Source of the DNA: Pseudomonas graminis
GTDB lineage: Bacteria; Pseudomonadota; Gammaproteobacteria; Pseudomonadales; Pseudomonadaceae
Direction of reading: 5' to 3'
DNA: 64,000 nucleotides
Assembly: GCF_004364335.1 (NCBI RefSeq)
Contig: NZ_SOCR01000007.1
Coordinates: forward strand, 310,001-374,000
Under the pieces are notes generated by a model. That model ran no database searches. It was not told where the DNA came from and saw nothing but the letters and a program-made list of their open reading frames with translations. Both the position numbers and the translations under genes were made by a program. Each line of letters opens with the position of its first letter. Within the stretch, counting starts at the first letter, position 1. Below, piece by piece: positions 19,076 to 27,355 of this stretch.

Positions 19076-19987
19076 ATGAATCGAAATGAGCTACGCAAGG
19101 CCGACATTAACCTGATGGTGGTGTTCGAGACCTTGATGCTGGAGCGCAATGTCACGCGAGCAGCTGAAAAGCTTTTCCTCGGTCAGCCCACCATCAGCTC
19201 GGCACTGAACCGCCTGCGCGCCCTCTTCAATGACCCGCTGTTCATTCGTGTGGGCAACAGAATGGAGCCTACCGCGCGGGCCAACGAGATCATCCATCAT
19301 CTGTCCCCGGCGCTGGATGCCATGTCGGTGGCACTGAGTTTGACCCACGATTTCGACCCCGCCAGCAGCGACATGACGTTTCGAATCGGACTGTCTGACG
19401 ATGTCGAATACAGCCTGATGCCAGCGTTGCTACAGGCGCTGCGTGAGGAAGCTCCCCATGTCGTGATTGTGATTAAACAGGCAAATTACTGGAGCATTTC
19501 CGAGCTATTGGCCTCTGGCGAGATCACCGCAGGGGTTTGCATCACCAAAGATCTCCCGGCCAATGCCAAGCGCAAACTGCTCCGAAAAGTAGTCCCCATG
19601 GTACTGCGTACCGATCTGTCCGCTACGCCGCTCACCCTGGATGAATACTGCACGCGTCCTCACGTGGTGGTCTCCCATGTGGCCAACATTTCCAGCTTCG
19701 CCGATGAGTGGCTGGAAGCCGTGGGACGCACGCGCAAAGCCGTGCTTTCCATTCCTCAGTACACAACGCTCCCTGCCCTCATGGCTGGCAGCAACATGCT
19801 GTGCAATCTGCCGGACTACCTGGCGCTGGCCTTGAGCCAGACCGGCGCGTTACAGGCCGAACCCCTGCCCTTTGTCACGCCGACACTGGAGTTGTCCATG
19901 ACATGGTTGAGTGTCATGGACAGTGACCCGGCTGAGCGATGGTTGCGAAGCAGGATTGAGCACGTCATGGGGCAGAGAGAACACTGA
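19076..19987 (+). CDS. MexT-like LysR-family regulator
   Basis: 303 residues from the ATG at 19076 (AGGGAAG ribosome site). The opening MNRNELRKADINLMVVFETL and the core VTRAAEKLFLGQPTISSALNRLR are close to Pseudomonas MexT, the redox-responsive activator of mexEF-oprN. The C-terminus (DPAERWLRSRIEHV) also matches that group. No mexEF-oprN operon is adjacent: the next gene, sfnG, is convergent, so its target is unclear. The marR-efflux operon or a distant pump are candidates. The open frame extends 45 codons upstream, which I leave out. Confidence 0.85.
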   Translation: MNRNELRKADINLMVVFETLMLERNVTRAAEKLFLGQPTISSALNRLRALFNDPLFIRVGNRMEPTARANEIIHHLSPALDAMSVALSLTHDFDPASSDMTFRIGLSDDVEYSLMPALLQALREEAPHVVIVIKQANYWSISELLASGEITAGVCITKDLPANAKRKLLRKVVPMVLRTDLSATPLTLDEYCTRPHVVVSHVANISSFADEWLEAVGRTRKAVLSIPQYTTLPALMAGSNMLCNLPDYLALALSQTGALQAEPLPFVTPTLELSMTWLSVMDSDPAERWLRSRIEHVMGQREH

Positions 19988-20013
19988 TGTCCGGGAGTCG
20001 CTCATCAAAAACC

Positions 20014-21114
20014 TCACGCGCTTTGAGCAGTTGGAACAGCCTGATGTGAGGCTTCCAGTTCGCGTACCAGCGGCAGTACGTGTTCACCGAAATACGCGAC
20101 TTCCTCCTGAAAGTGCAAAAAGGCCGAGAGCACCAGATCCACGCCCACGGCTTTCAACGCCACAATGCGCTCCGCAATTTGCTTCGGCGTTCCAATCAGA
20201 TTGGTTTTAAACCCGTCGTTGTATTGAACCAGGTCCTCAAACGTGGACTTGGCCCAATTGCCCTCACCCTCAGGACTGGCCTTGCCGGCCTGTTTTGCTG
20301 CATCGCCGAATGCATTCACGGCTTCAGGGTCTGCCTGATCGATGATGTCCTGAAGCACCGCGCGCGCTTGCTCTTCGGTTTCGCGAGCGATGATGAACGC
20401 GTTGACCCCGATCTTCACTGAATGCCCGTTGGCCGCTGCCTTGGCGCGAATATCACTCACCTGCGCCTTGATGCCTTCTACCGTGTTGCCATTGGTGAAG
20501 TACCAGTCAGACACGCGCGCAGCCATATCGCGGGCGGCGCGGGAGCTGCCGCCCTGAAAGATTTCAGGATGGGGTTGCTGAATGGGTTTCGGGCGCAGTG
20601 TGTAATTGTGGAAGCGATAGAAATCGCCTTTGAAGGTGAAATTGTCGGTTGTCCAGATGCCTTTCAACGCCTGGATAAACTCTTCCGAACGACGGTAGCG
20701 CTCGTCATGCTCCAGCCAGGGCTCGCCGATGGCCTGGAATTCACCCTTGAACCAGCCACTGACAATGTTGATCGCCACACGGCCGGCCGTCAGTTGATCG
20801 ATCGTCGCCAGTTGCTTGGCAACGACGGCGGGCGTCCAGGGCCCGGGAAGGATAGCCGCGATCACTTTGAGTTTCTCGGTCGCCGCCAGCAATGCATGGC
20901 TGAACGCTACAGACTCGTGTTGATTATCGGCGCCGTATCCGGCCGTGAAACGGATTTGAGTGAGGCCGTACTCAAAACCCGACTTCTCGGCGATTTGCGC
21001 CAGCTTACGGTTGTACTCGATGCCCCAATCGGTGCGCTGCTCGATTTTACTGACGATCAAACCGCCGCTGACGTTAGGTACCCAGTATGCGAATTTAATT
21101 GCGTTCTGACTCAT
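20014..21114 (-). CDS. sfnG: FMNH2-dependent dimethyl sulfone monooxygenase
   Basis: 366-residue bacterial-luciferase-family monooxygenase that oxidises dimethyl sulfone to methanesulfinate, feeding methanesulfonate desulfonation for sulfur supply. The opening IKFAYWVPNVSGGLIVSKIEQRT and the segments ILPGPWTPAVVAKQLATIDQ and PHPEIFQGGSSRAARDMAA match SfnG very closely. It needs a flavin reductase (SfnF-like), which is not nearby. GGAG precedes the ATG. An apparent sigma-54 promoter lies 80-90 bases upstream, consistent with control by the enhancer-binding protein SfnR in other pseudomonads. Confidence 0.93.
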   Translation of the reverse strand: MSQNAIKFAYWVPNVSGGLIVSKIEQRTDWGIEYNRKLAQIAEKSGFEYGLTQIRFTAGYGADNQHESVAFSHALLAATEKLKVIAAILPGPWTPAVVAKQLATIDQLTAGRVAINIVSGWFKGEFQAIGEPWLEHDERYRRSEEFIQALKGIWTTDNFTFKGDFYRFHNYTLRPKPIQQPHPEIFQGGSSRAARDMAARVSDWYFTNGNTVEGIKAQVSDIRAKAAANGHSVKIGVNAFIIARETEEQARAVLQDIIDQADPEAVNAFGDAAKQAGKASPEGEGNWAKSTFEDLVQYNDGFKTNLIGTPKQIAERIVALKAVGVDLVLSAFLHFQEEVAYFGEHVLPLVRELEASHQAVPTAQSA

Positions 21115-21192
21115 CTACCGATCTCCAAATAGAGCAAGGGAGCCGCCCGGCGTGGTCGCCAAGTAAGGTGCCCACCTGCCTGATGTGGAATA

Positions 21193-21207
21193 GCAGCAAT
21201 TATGCCA
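21193..21207 (-). promoter_or_regulatory. Candidate sigma-54 promoter of sfnG
   Basis: Minus strand TGGCATAATTGCTGC has GG and GC ten bases apart, the -24/-12 spacing. Transcription would start near 21182, about 68 bases before the sfnG ATG. The GG element matches the consensus well; the -12 part has CTGC instead of TTGC. Confidence 0.55.
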
Positions 21208-21293
21208 GCTTATTATTTACAGCGTTTTCAATGAGTTAACGACCGGAACAGAAGTCTATCCAACGCTTGGCAAACAACGTTTTGCGGAACAGG

Positions 21294-21309
21294 TGTTTCC
21301 AGGGAAACA
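21294..21309. promoter_or_regulatory. Palindrome TGTTTCC-AG-GGAAACA
   Basis: Perfect 7-base arms around AG, in the sulfone intergenic region between the two candidate sigma-54 promoters. Possible secondary activator or regulator site; the function is inferred from position only. Confidence 0.35.
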
Positions 21310-21361
21310 GTTGGATTGCCCACACACCCAGAATCGGTGTCACAAGGGATTCAACTAATCA

Positions 21362-21391
21362 GCACAACTGTTGATGTATCAACAGTTGTGC
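21362..21391. promoter_or_regulatory. 30-base perfect palindrome, candidate enhancer (SfnR-type) site
   Basis: GCACAACTGTTGAT, GT, ATCAACAGTTGTGC: 14-base perfect arms. It is centred about 88 bases before the predicted start of the rightward sigma-54 promoter and about 190 bases from the leftward one, suitable for an upstream activator sequence serving both. Neither strand has a following T-run, so a terminator is less likely. Confidence 0.6.
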
Positions 21392-21436
21392 CCGTGCATT
21401 CAACGGATTCACCTTGAATAATCGGCCAGTTATATG

Positions 21437-21454
21437 TCGGCACGGAGCATGCAA
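21437..21454 (+). promoter_or_regulatory. Candidate sigma-54 promoter of the flavin monooxygenase gene
   Basis: TCGGCACGGAGCATGCAA has GG (21439-21440) and GC (21451-21452) with exactly ten bases between, and GGCACG as in the consensus. Transcription would start near 21464. That excludes the longer open frame from 21434 and supports the ATG at 21512. Confidence 0.6.
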
Positions 21455-21511
21455 AGCGGGTGTATCAAAGCCGCCAGCACCGGACAGCTTTCATCATCAC
21501 GGGATTTCCCC

Positions 21512-22756
21512 ATGCCTGACACGCCAAACAATCCGCTTTCTCTGGGTACCGACTACGAAGCACTGGCTCATCGTTTTCGGCCGCTGTTCCAGCACATTGC
21601 AGCGGGCACCGTTGAGCGGGAAAACGCTCGTACTCTCCCCTACGAACCCATCAAGTGGCTCAAACAGGCCGGGTTCGGTGCGATTCGCGTGCCCAAAGAA
21701 TATGGCGGCGCCGGCGCCTCTGTTGAGCAACTGTTCGAGTTGCTGATCGAACTGGCCGAAGCCGACTCCAATATTCCGCAGTCCCTGCGCGGCCATTTCG
21801 CCTTCGTGGAAGATCAACTCAATTCGCCTGCAACGCCTGAACGCGACACATGGTTCCGGCGCTTCGTCGAAGGCGATTTAGTGGGTAACGCCTGGACAGA
21901 AACAGGCGATGTAAAGCTCGGTGAAGTCATCACCAAAGCGACTCCGGACGGCACTCAGTTTCTATTGAGCGGGAAAAAATACTACAGCACTGGCAGTCTA
22001 TTTTCAGACTGGATCGATGTGTACGCGCAGCGCTCAGACAACGGTGCAGACATTATTGCTGTGGTGGATGCCCGTCACGCCGGTGTACAGCAAAGTGATG
22101 ATTGGGACGGCTTTGGGCAACGCACTACGGGCAGCGGGACATCGGTGTTCAATAACGTTCCGGTTCCCGCGACACACATCATCCCTTTTGAAAACCGTTT
22201 TAAATATCAAACTGCGTTCTATCAACTGGTATTGCTCGCGGTATTGGCAGGCACAGGTCGGGCGATAGAACGCGACATTACCCAGCAGATCCGCGAGCGC
22301 ACACGTGTTTACAGCCACGGCAATGCCACCCGCGTGAGCGCCGATGTTCAGATCCAGCAAGTGGTCGGTCAAATTTCCGCTCAGGTCTACGCTGCACAGG
22401 CCACCACCCTTCGCTCTGCAAGGCCGTTGCAGCACGCCTATGAAGCGCGCTTTGCGGGGAATCCCGAGGCAGAGCGAACGGCGAACATTGCAGCGGAAAT
22501 CGAAACGGCGAAAGCACAGGTCGTTGTTTCTGAGCTTATTCTGCGGGCAGCGACCGACCTGTTCAATGCGCTCGGCGCCTCAGGCATCAGCGTCAATAAA
22601 GCACTGGATAGACACTGGCGTAACGCGCGTACCGTTGCGTCCCATAATCCGCTTATTTACAAGGCCAGGATCGTTGGTGACTGGAGTATCAATGGCACCG
22701 AACCACCCTATGTCTGGCAAATCGGGCAGGGAGAGCCAAAGGCCAGGCCGCAGTAA
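21512..22756 (+). CDS. Acyl-CoA-dehydrogenase-fold flavin monooxygenase, sulfur acquisition (SfnB/DszC type)
   Basis: 414 residues with the acyl-CoA dehydrogenase fold used by group D flavin monooxygenases such as DszC and by SfnB-like sulfur-acquisition oxidoreductases. The N-terminal helical domain covers about 1-115 (GFGAIRVPKEYGGAGASVEQ). The middle beta domain has NAWTETGDV and SGKKYYSTGSLFSDW. The C-terminal helical bundle covers about 230-400. The general-base Glu of true acyl-CoA dehydrogenases is not evident. Its position opposite sfnG with an apparent sigma-54 promoter points to organosulfur oxidation under sulfur limitation. The exact substrate is unknown. Confidence 0.82.
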   Translation: MPDTPNNPLSLGTDYEALAHRFRPLFQHIAAGTVERENARTLPYEPIKWLKQAGFGAIRVPKEYGGAGASVEQLFELLIELAEADSNIPQSLRGHFAFVEDQLNSPATPERDTWFRRFVEGDLVGNAWTETGDVKLGEVITKATPDGTQFLLSGKKYYSTGSLFSDWIDVYAQRSDNGADIIAVVDARHAGVQQSDDWDGFGQRTTGSGTSVFNNVPVPATHIIPFENRFKYQTAFYQLVLLAVLAGTGRAIERDITQQIRERTRVYSHGNATRVSADVQIQQVVGQISAQVYAAQATTLRSARPLQHAYEARFAGNPEAERTANIAAEIETAKAQVVVSELILRAATDLFNALGASGISVNKALDRHWRNARTVASHNPLIYKARIVGDWSINGTEPPYVWQIGQGEPKARPQ

Positions 22757-22793
22757 ATCGACGACCCGACTAAAGACCCCGAACGTAGCTTGC

Positions 22794-24284
22794 TCAGCCG
22801 ACGCGGCGTTGGCTTTCTCCCGGCGTGCCGGTCATCTCCAGCGCCCTGACGACGTTGCTCAGATTGATCAGCGTCATCCAGCGCACCTGATCACCCTTGC
22901 CGATACTCACCAGGCTGCGCATGCGGTCATTGACCGACCCCCTGCCCCTCGCTCCGTGCTCCCAACCCTCGGGATGCTCGGAAGCCGGGTGGGTGAAGGT
23001 CTCTATGGAGTCGGTACGGTTGACCACCAGCCCGAAGCTGTTCAGGTCGCCCTTGACCAGCAGTACCCGCTCCAGCGTATTGCCGGGAGGCGTTGTGCCG
23101 GCTACCAGACTGCTCAGGCAGACTAGCGGAATCTGCTCACCACGCAGATTGAAACTGCCCAGCAAATGGGTCTCCTGCTGTGCGAACCGGACAAAGTGCT
23201 CGGGCATATCAAGGATTTCCAGCACTTGATCGAGCGGCACCACGAAAGGCTGGGCGGCCTGGAACATCAGGCACGTCTGGCTCATCTGCGTCAGCCGAGA
23301 GCCCAACGTGTCCTGGTTGGGCGGGCTGGTCTGGTAAATCCTGGCGAAACTCAGGGTCTCCTTGCGCTCCAGCAAGGCGCTGTGTTCAAGCAATAACGCC
23401 TGTTCTCCGTTCTCCAGCCCGACAACACCGGCAAACAGCGCAGGCTCTCGCAATCCATAGCGGGGCAACGGCAGGATTTCATGAGTACGCTTGCGCACGA
23501 TCGAGATCATTCGGTCATAGACCAGACCGATGCGATAGCCTTCTCGCGAGGTCAAAACCAGCAACTGGTTCTGAGCCTGCGCCGTCGCCGTCGCCGGGCA
23601 ATCAATGCCCAGTACCCGGTTCAGGCTCAACGCAGGCACATCAACGCCACGTCGGTTGACGACGCCCAGGCAATAGTCGCCCCCCAGTTTGCTGGGCAGC
23701 ATGTCCGGCCGATCCACCAACTCGGTAATCGCTTTCGCGTCTACCGCATAGCGCTTTCCTTCGCACTCAAACAACAGCAAGTGATGCAGCGCCCGGGATT
23801 GATCCTGAGTCTGCACCGACTGGCCCACGTCCCCACCGTGCGCCGTCAGCACCTGAGGCAAGCCACACAGCGCATCCAGATCGAGCCGGTAAATCATTCG
23901 CTCATTTTCCAGCATCACGAGTTCTGGCAGCAGCGCAACCGCGGTGCCCTCTCCGCCGAGACGGCACAGGTTTCGCGCCTCGACTTTCATCACGTCACTG
24001 ACGCCGCTGACCGCAATACCCAGGCGCCGCCCTTGATGATTGACGATGGCCACCATCTCCAGCGGGTCGTGCCGGGAGACATCATGCTCACCCAGCAACG
24101 ACCTCAGCTCGATCAGTGGCAGCGCCTTCCCGCGCAGGCTGAACATGCCGAGCAAGGCGCCGCCTTGCAGCGGATGAGGCTGCAGCCGGGTTGGCCAGTT
24201 GATGACCTGCTCCAGTGCCTGGGCGTCAATCGCAACTTCCAGCCCGCCCAGCTTGACTACCCCAAAAGCCAGGGCGTCGCTCAT
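22794..24284 (-). CDS. Triple-domain CheW-like chemotaxis coupling protein
   Basis: 496 residues made of three CheW-type SH3-like modules (about 5-145, 165-305 and 325-480). Each has the pattern of hydrophobic strands with a conserved G-x-x-x-x-R-G turn (LGMFSLRGKALPLIELRSLL, LGVVNRRGVDVPALSLNRVL, LGSFNLRGEQIPLVCLSSLV). CheW joins chemoreceptors to the CheA kinase. A chain of three would let one polypeptide bridge several partners in an array. Its start overlaps the receptor stop (ATGA), so the pair is made together. No cheA, cheR or cheB is nearby. Confidence 0.88.
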   Translation of the reverse strand: MSDALAFGVVKLGGLEVAIDAQALEQVINWPTRLQPHPLQGGALLGMFSLRGKALPLIELRSLLGEHDVSRHDPLEMVAIVNHQGRRLGIAVSGVSDVMKVEARNLCRLGGEGTAVALLPELVMLENERMIYRLDLDALCGLPQVLTAHGGDVGQSVQTQDQSRALHHLLLFECEGKRYAVDAKAITELVDRPDMLPSKLGGDYCLGVVNRRGVDVPALSLNRVLGIDCPATATAQAQNQLLVLTSREGYRIGLVYDRMISIVRKRTHEILPLPRYGLREPALFAGVVGLENGEQALLLEHSALLERKETLSFARIYQTSPPNQDTLGSRLTQMSQTCLMFQAAQPFVVPLDQVLEILDMPEHFVRFAQQETHLLGSFNLRGEQIPLVCLSSLVAGTTPPGNTLERVLLVKGDLNSFGLVVNRTDSIETFTHPASEHPEGWEHGARGRGSVNDRMRSLVSIGKGDQVRWMTLINLSNVVRALEMTGTPGESQRRVG

Positions 24285-26047
24285 AGCGTTTCAACCTGGC
24301 CTGGGGCGCTCAAGCCCTTGCCCAGACCGGTCGCCAGCTTGATGCGGTTGAGCTCGCCGATCAGTTCCGCTACCCGTTCAGCCAGATGATGCTGTTCCTG
24401 CGTCGCCGCGCCGATGGTCGTCATCGCGCCGTTGGTCTTTTCAACCCCGGCAACGATCCGCTCGAACGCACTGCCTGCGCTGCGGGAGATCTCGCTGCCG
24501 GAGTTGATGCGGCGCACCGTTTCCTGAATCAATTTGTTGATTTTGGTGGTGGCCTGGGAGGACTTCTCCGCCAGCTTGCGCACCTCATCGGCCACCACTG
24601 AAAAGCCCAGACCATGTTCACCCGCGCGCGCCGCTTCAATGGCGGCGTTGAAGGCGAGCATGTTGGTCTGGCCGGCGATCGTGCTGATCACCTCGATGAT
24701 TTCCTGGATGTCTTCTGCCGATTTGCCAATGGTGTCCATCGCCGCCGACGCCTCGTTGAGGGTCTGGGAACCGCGCTGGGCTTCATCCTGGGTAACGCGT
24801 GCCTGATCGTTGGCGTCGCCAGTGGTTTTGACCACTTCGGCGATGGCCTGCATCAGACGCGTGACGGACTCATCCATCGCCTGGGTCTTGGCTTCGATGG
24901 CTTCTTCCAGTTCAACCTGCGCGGTGATGTCGGTGGCGAACTTGACCACCTTGTACGGTTCCCCCACGGCATTGAACACCGGGTTATACGTGGCCTGAAT
25001 CCAGATTTTCTGACCGTATTTGCTGATCCGCATGAAGCGTCCGGTGAAGAACTTGCCGCTGCTCAGCGCGCCCCAGAATTCGCGATAAGGCGTGGTCTTG
25101 ACGTAATCCGGTTCGCAGAACAGCGAATGATGCCGGCCCGTCAATTCCTCCATCCGGTAACCCACCAGCTCCAGGAAGTTGGCGTTGGCCGAGAGAATAT
25201 TGCCGCTCAGGTCGAAGTCGATCACGCCCTGGGCGCGGTTGATCGCGTTGACCTTGCCTTCGTGCTCCATCGTCCGAAGTTTGGTCTCGGTGACGTCAGT
25301 GGCGAACTTCACGATCTTGTAGGTCTGCCCCTGGGCATCAAGGATCGGATTATAGGACGCCTGAATCCAGACATCCCGACCGTCCTTGCTCAGGCGCTTG
25401 TATTCGTTGGAGTCGTACTCGCCCTTGCCGAGCTTCTCCCAAAACTCGCGGTACATCAGGGACGCGGCGTATTCCGGTGCACAGAACATCCGGTGATGCT
25501 GGCCCACGACTTCGTCCAGCGTGTAGCCCATGGCCGAAAGGAATTTGCTGTTGGCGGTCAACACATAGCCTTCAGGCGTGAACTCGATTAACGCCTGGGA
25601 GCGCTCGATCGCCTCGATTTTGCTTTCCCACTCGGCGTTGCGATTGCGCACTTGCGTGACATCGCTGGCAAATTTAACGATTTTGAATGGCTTGCCGTTG
25701 TTGTCCATCACCGGGTTGTAGGTCGCTTGCAGCCAGATCTGCCGCCCGTCCTTGGCCTGACGCTGGTACTGGCCGGCGTCAAACTTGCCGGTACCCAGTT
25801 TCTCCCAGAACATCAGGTATTCCTTGCTGGTCGCATAGTCGGGCATGCAGAACAGCCGGTGATGGCGCCCGCGAATTTCTTCGAGGTCGTAACCCATGCA
25901 GTCGAGAAAGTTCTGGTTGGCGTAGAGCACGTTTCCCTGCAGATCGAATTCAATCACGGCCTGGGAGCGGTCGATAGCGGTGAGGAGGGAGTTCAGGTCA
26001 GCGCCGGCCTGGGCAAGTTCGGCGGTTGGGTTCGATTTATTGTTCAT
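24281..26047 (-). CDS. Soluble chemoreceptor with three PAS domains
   Basis: 588 residues, no transmembrane segment. Three PAS/PAC repeats (about 20-135, 142-257 and 264-380) share near-identical motifs (AIDRSQAVIEFDLQGNVLYAN, AIERSQALIEFTPEGYVLTAN, AINRAQGVIDFDLSGNILSAN), showing internal triplication. The MCP signalling domain follows (about 385-570), with the hairpin tip QTNMLAFNAAIEAARAGEHGLGFSVVADEVRKLA. The design is like BdlA/Aer-type cytoplasmic receptors sensing redox or a bound cofactor; the ligand is unknown. It is coupled to the triple CheW gene. Confidence 0.92.
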   Translation of the reverse strand: MNNKSNPTAELAQAGADLNSLLTAIDRSQAVIEFDLQGNVLYANQNFLDCMGYDLEEIRGRHHRLFCMPDYATSKEYLMFWEKLGTGKFDAGQYQRQAKDGRQIWLQATYNPVMDNNGKPFKIVKFASDVTQVRNRNAEWESKIEAIERSQALIEFTPEGYVLTANSKFLSAMGYTLDEVVGQHHRMFCAPEYAASLMYREFWEKLGKGEYDSNEYKRLSKDGRDVWIQASYNPILDAQGQTYKIVKFATDVTETKLRTMEHEGKVNAINRAQGVIDFDLSGNILSANANFLELVGYRMEELTGRHHSLFCEPDYVKTTPYREFWGALSSGKFFTGRFMRISKYGQKIWIQATYNPVFNAVGEPYKVVKFATDITAQVELEEAIEAKTQAMDESVTRLMQAIAEVVKTTGDANDQARVTQDEAQRGSQTLNEASAAMDTIGKSAEDIQEIIEVISTIAGQTNMLAFNAAIEAARAGEHGLGFSVVADEVRKLAEKSSQATTKINKLIQETVRRINSGSEISRSAGSAFERIVAGVEKTNGAMTTIGAATQEQHHLAERVAELIGELNRIKLATGLGKGLSAPGQVETL

Positions 26048-26366
26048 GGGGCAGGTCCGCTAAATGGTATTGAGTGGGCGGGGCTCCTTCCCTGTAGCGA
26101 TAAGCAACGGCTGTTTTCTGTCCGTGAGACGCCTCAGACAGGGGCGCGATCGGGCCAGACTCACGGGAGCTCATCTACGATTTGTCGTATCAGGTATTCG
26201 ATCGGCAGAGGGTGCCGTGAACTTTAGCCAAGGTTGTACATTTATTTTTTCGTGTACAGGTTTGAACCGTTCAGATGTCGAGAGTGAATCGGTGCGAGGT
26301 CAGTGGATGGCCTATCTGGCACAGCGCGCACCGATCATTTCGAAAGGACGTAGCGTTGATTCAGGA
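26048..26366. other. Intergenic stretch between the ATPase operon and the chemoreceptor
   Basis: 319 bases between two minus-strand genes. No plausible gene. The only structure seen is a TGTACA pair (26235-26240 and 26253-26258) around an AT-rich loop. It should hold the chemoreceptor promoter and the end of the ATPase transcript. Confidence 0.5.
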
Positions 26367-27263
26367 TCATGGACCTGCATCGGAAACTGGCAGCAACGCA
26401 TCGAAACCCGCGATGACATCAAACAGCTCCTCATCGATTCCGCCCTGGCGCAGTCGATGGAAACGTGCATTGAGCGTTTTCTGCAGCGCGCCGATGTTGC
26501 GGTCGGCACGCTGCATCGCAGCGAGCCGGCTGGCATTTTCGCTGGCCAACGACTCCGCGCTGGCACGAAACAGCGAGACAAACAGATGCTCGCGGATGAA
26601 GGCGCCCAGTACATCTACGCCTGTGCCGAGTATTTCCGGACTCAGGGGCGTGGGCCAGGCTTCACTTGCCAACTGCCGCTGCCAGCGCTCATCCAGCGGC
26701 AGCAGCTGCTGTCGGACGGGCTCATACTGCGCAGCCGAGGGGCGGTTATAGAACAGAATCAGCGTGTCGCGTTGCGCGCCAGTAGCCGAGGTGTAGAGGT
26801 CCTGAAGAATCTGGCCGACCAGCCGGGTGATGTGCGCAACCGACCCCGGAACGGCAAACAGATCCTGGGGCTCGATGCCGGCATCGAGCAGTCGCTCATG
26901 CAGGCGTTCACCAACAGCCCAGACCTTTACCTGCGCGGGTGTCACCTGTGACAGGGCGAATTCGATCAGCACCTCATTGAACCGCCCCACCAGGCCTTGA
27001 TCGGAACCGAATACGATGACATTCACCACACCGCCGGTGCCGGGGGTGACATCCCCCTCGGTCAGGGCGCTTTTTACAGCGACCGTACGCAGACAGACGC
27101 TCAGTCCGCGTTCCACTGTGCACGCGTAATCGGCCAACGCCGCGACCGACTGTTCGTACTGACCGATGGCGGCGGCGGCAGAAGCCTTCATGGTCCGGAC
27201 AACGGCCCTCAAGTCACCTGCACTGGCGATCTGACGTCGCAGCGCACTCATGGTGTTGGCCAT
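26367..27263 (-). CDS. atpG: N-type ATPase gamma subunit
   Basis: Central-stalk gamma subunit of an alternative F-type (N-type) ATPase; 298 residues from the ATG at 27263. The opening SALRRQIASAGDLRAVVRTMKASAAAAI is the conserved N-terminal helix, and the C-terminal helix is SENASRLAAMQRADRNIGALQKTLNARFHRLRQ in outline. The middle domain is divergent from housekeeping gamma. The start is supported by overlap with the stop of a 30-codon frame (TGATG). Last gene of atpDCQRBEFAG. Confidence 0.88.
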   Translation of the reverse strand: MANTMSALRRQIASAGDLRAVVRTMKASAAAAIGQYEQSVAALADYACTVERGLSVCLRTVAVKSALTEGDVTPGTGGVVNVIVFGSDQGLVGRFNEVLIEFALSQVTPAQVKVWAVGERLHERLLDAGIEPQDLFAVPGSVAHITRLVGQILQDLYTSATGAQRDTLILFYNRPSAAQYEPVRQQLLPLDERWQRQLASEAWPTPLSPEILGTGVDVLGAFIREHLFVSLFRASAESLASENASRLAAMQRADRNIGALQKTLNARFHRLRQGGIDEELFDVIAGFDALLPVSDAGP

Positions 27264-27355
27264 CAGCGATGCACTCGCGCGAATGCTGTCGTTGCCAGCC
27301 GGGACGTTCCGCCGTTGACGGTGCATGTGTCATCGGTAAGGACCACGCTATTCAT
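27263..27355 (-). CDS. Possible 30-codon coupling ORF between atpA and atpG
   Basis: ATG at 27353-27355 overlaps the atpA stop (ATGAATAG) and has a GAGGA site 6 bases upstream. It reads 30 codons (opening [10 protein letters not shown], ending ARVHR) and stops at TGA sharing one base with the atpG ATG. The atpG start has no good ribosome site of its own, so this frame may only carry ribosomes across, or encode a small peptide. No family is recognised. Confidence 0.4.
   Translation of the reverse strand: MNSVVLTDDTCTVNGGTSRLATTAFARVHR

Larger units (their letters stand above)
21115..21511. other. Divergent control region of the sulfone genes
   Basis: 397 bases without a gene. It contains outward-facing GG-N10-GC elements at both ends (21193-21206 minus, 21439-21452 plus), a 30-base perfect palindrome at 21362-21391 and a smaller one at 21294-21309. 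The arrangement is that of two sigma-54 promoters sharing activator sites. Confidence 0.6.
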
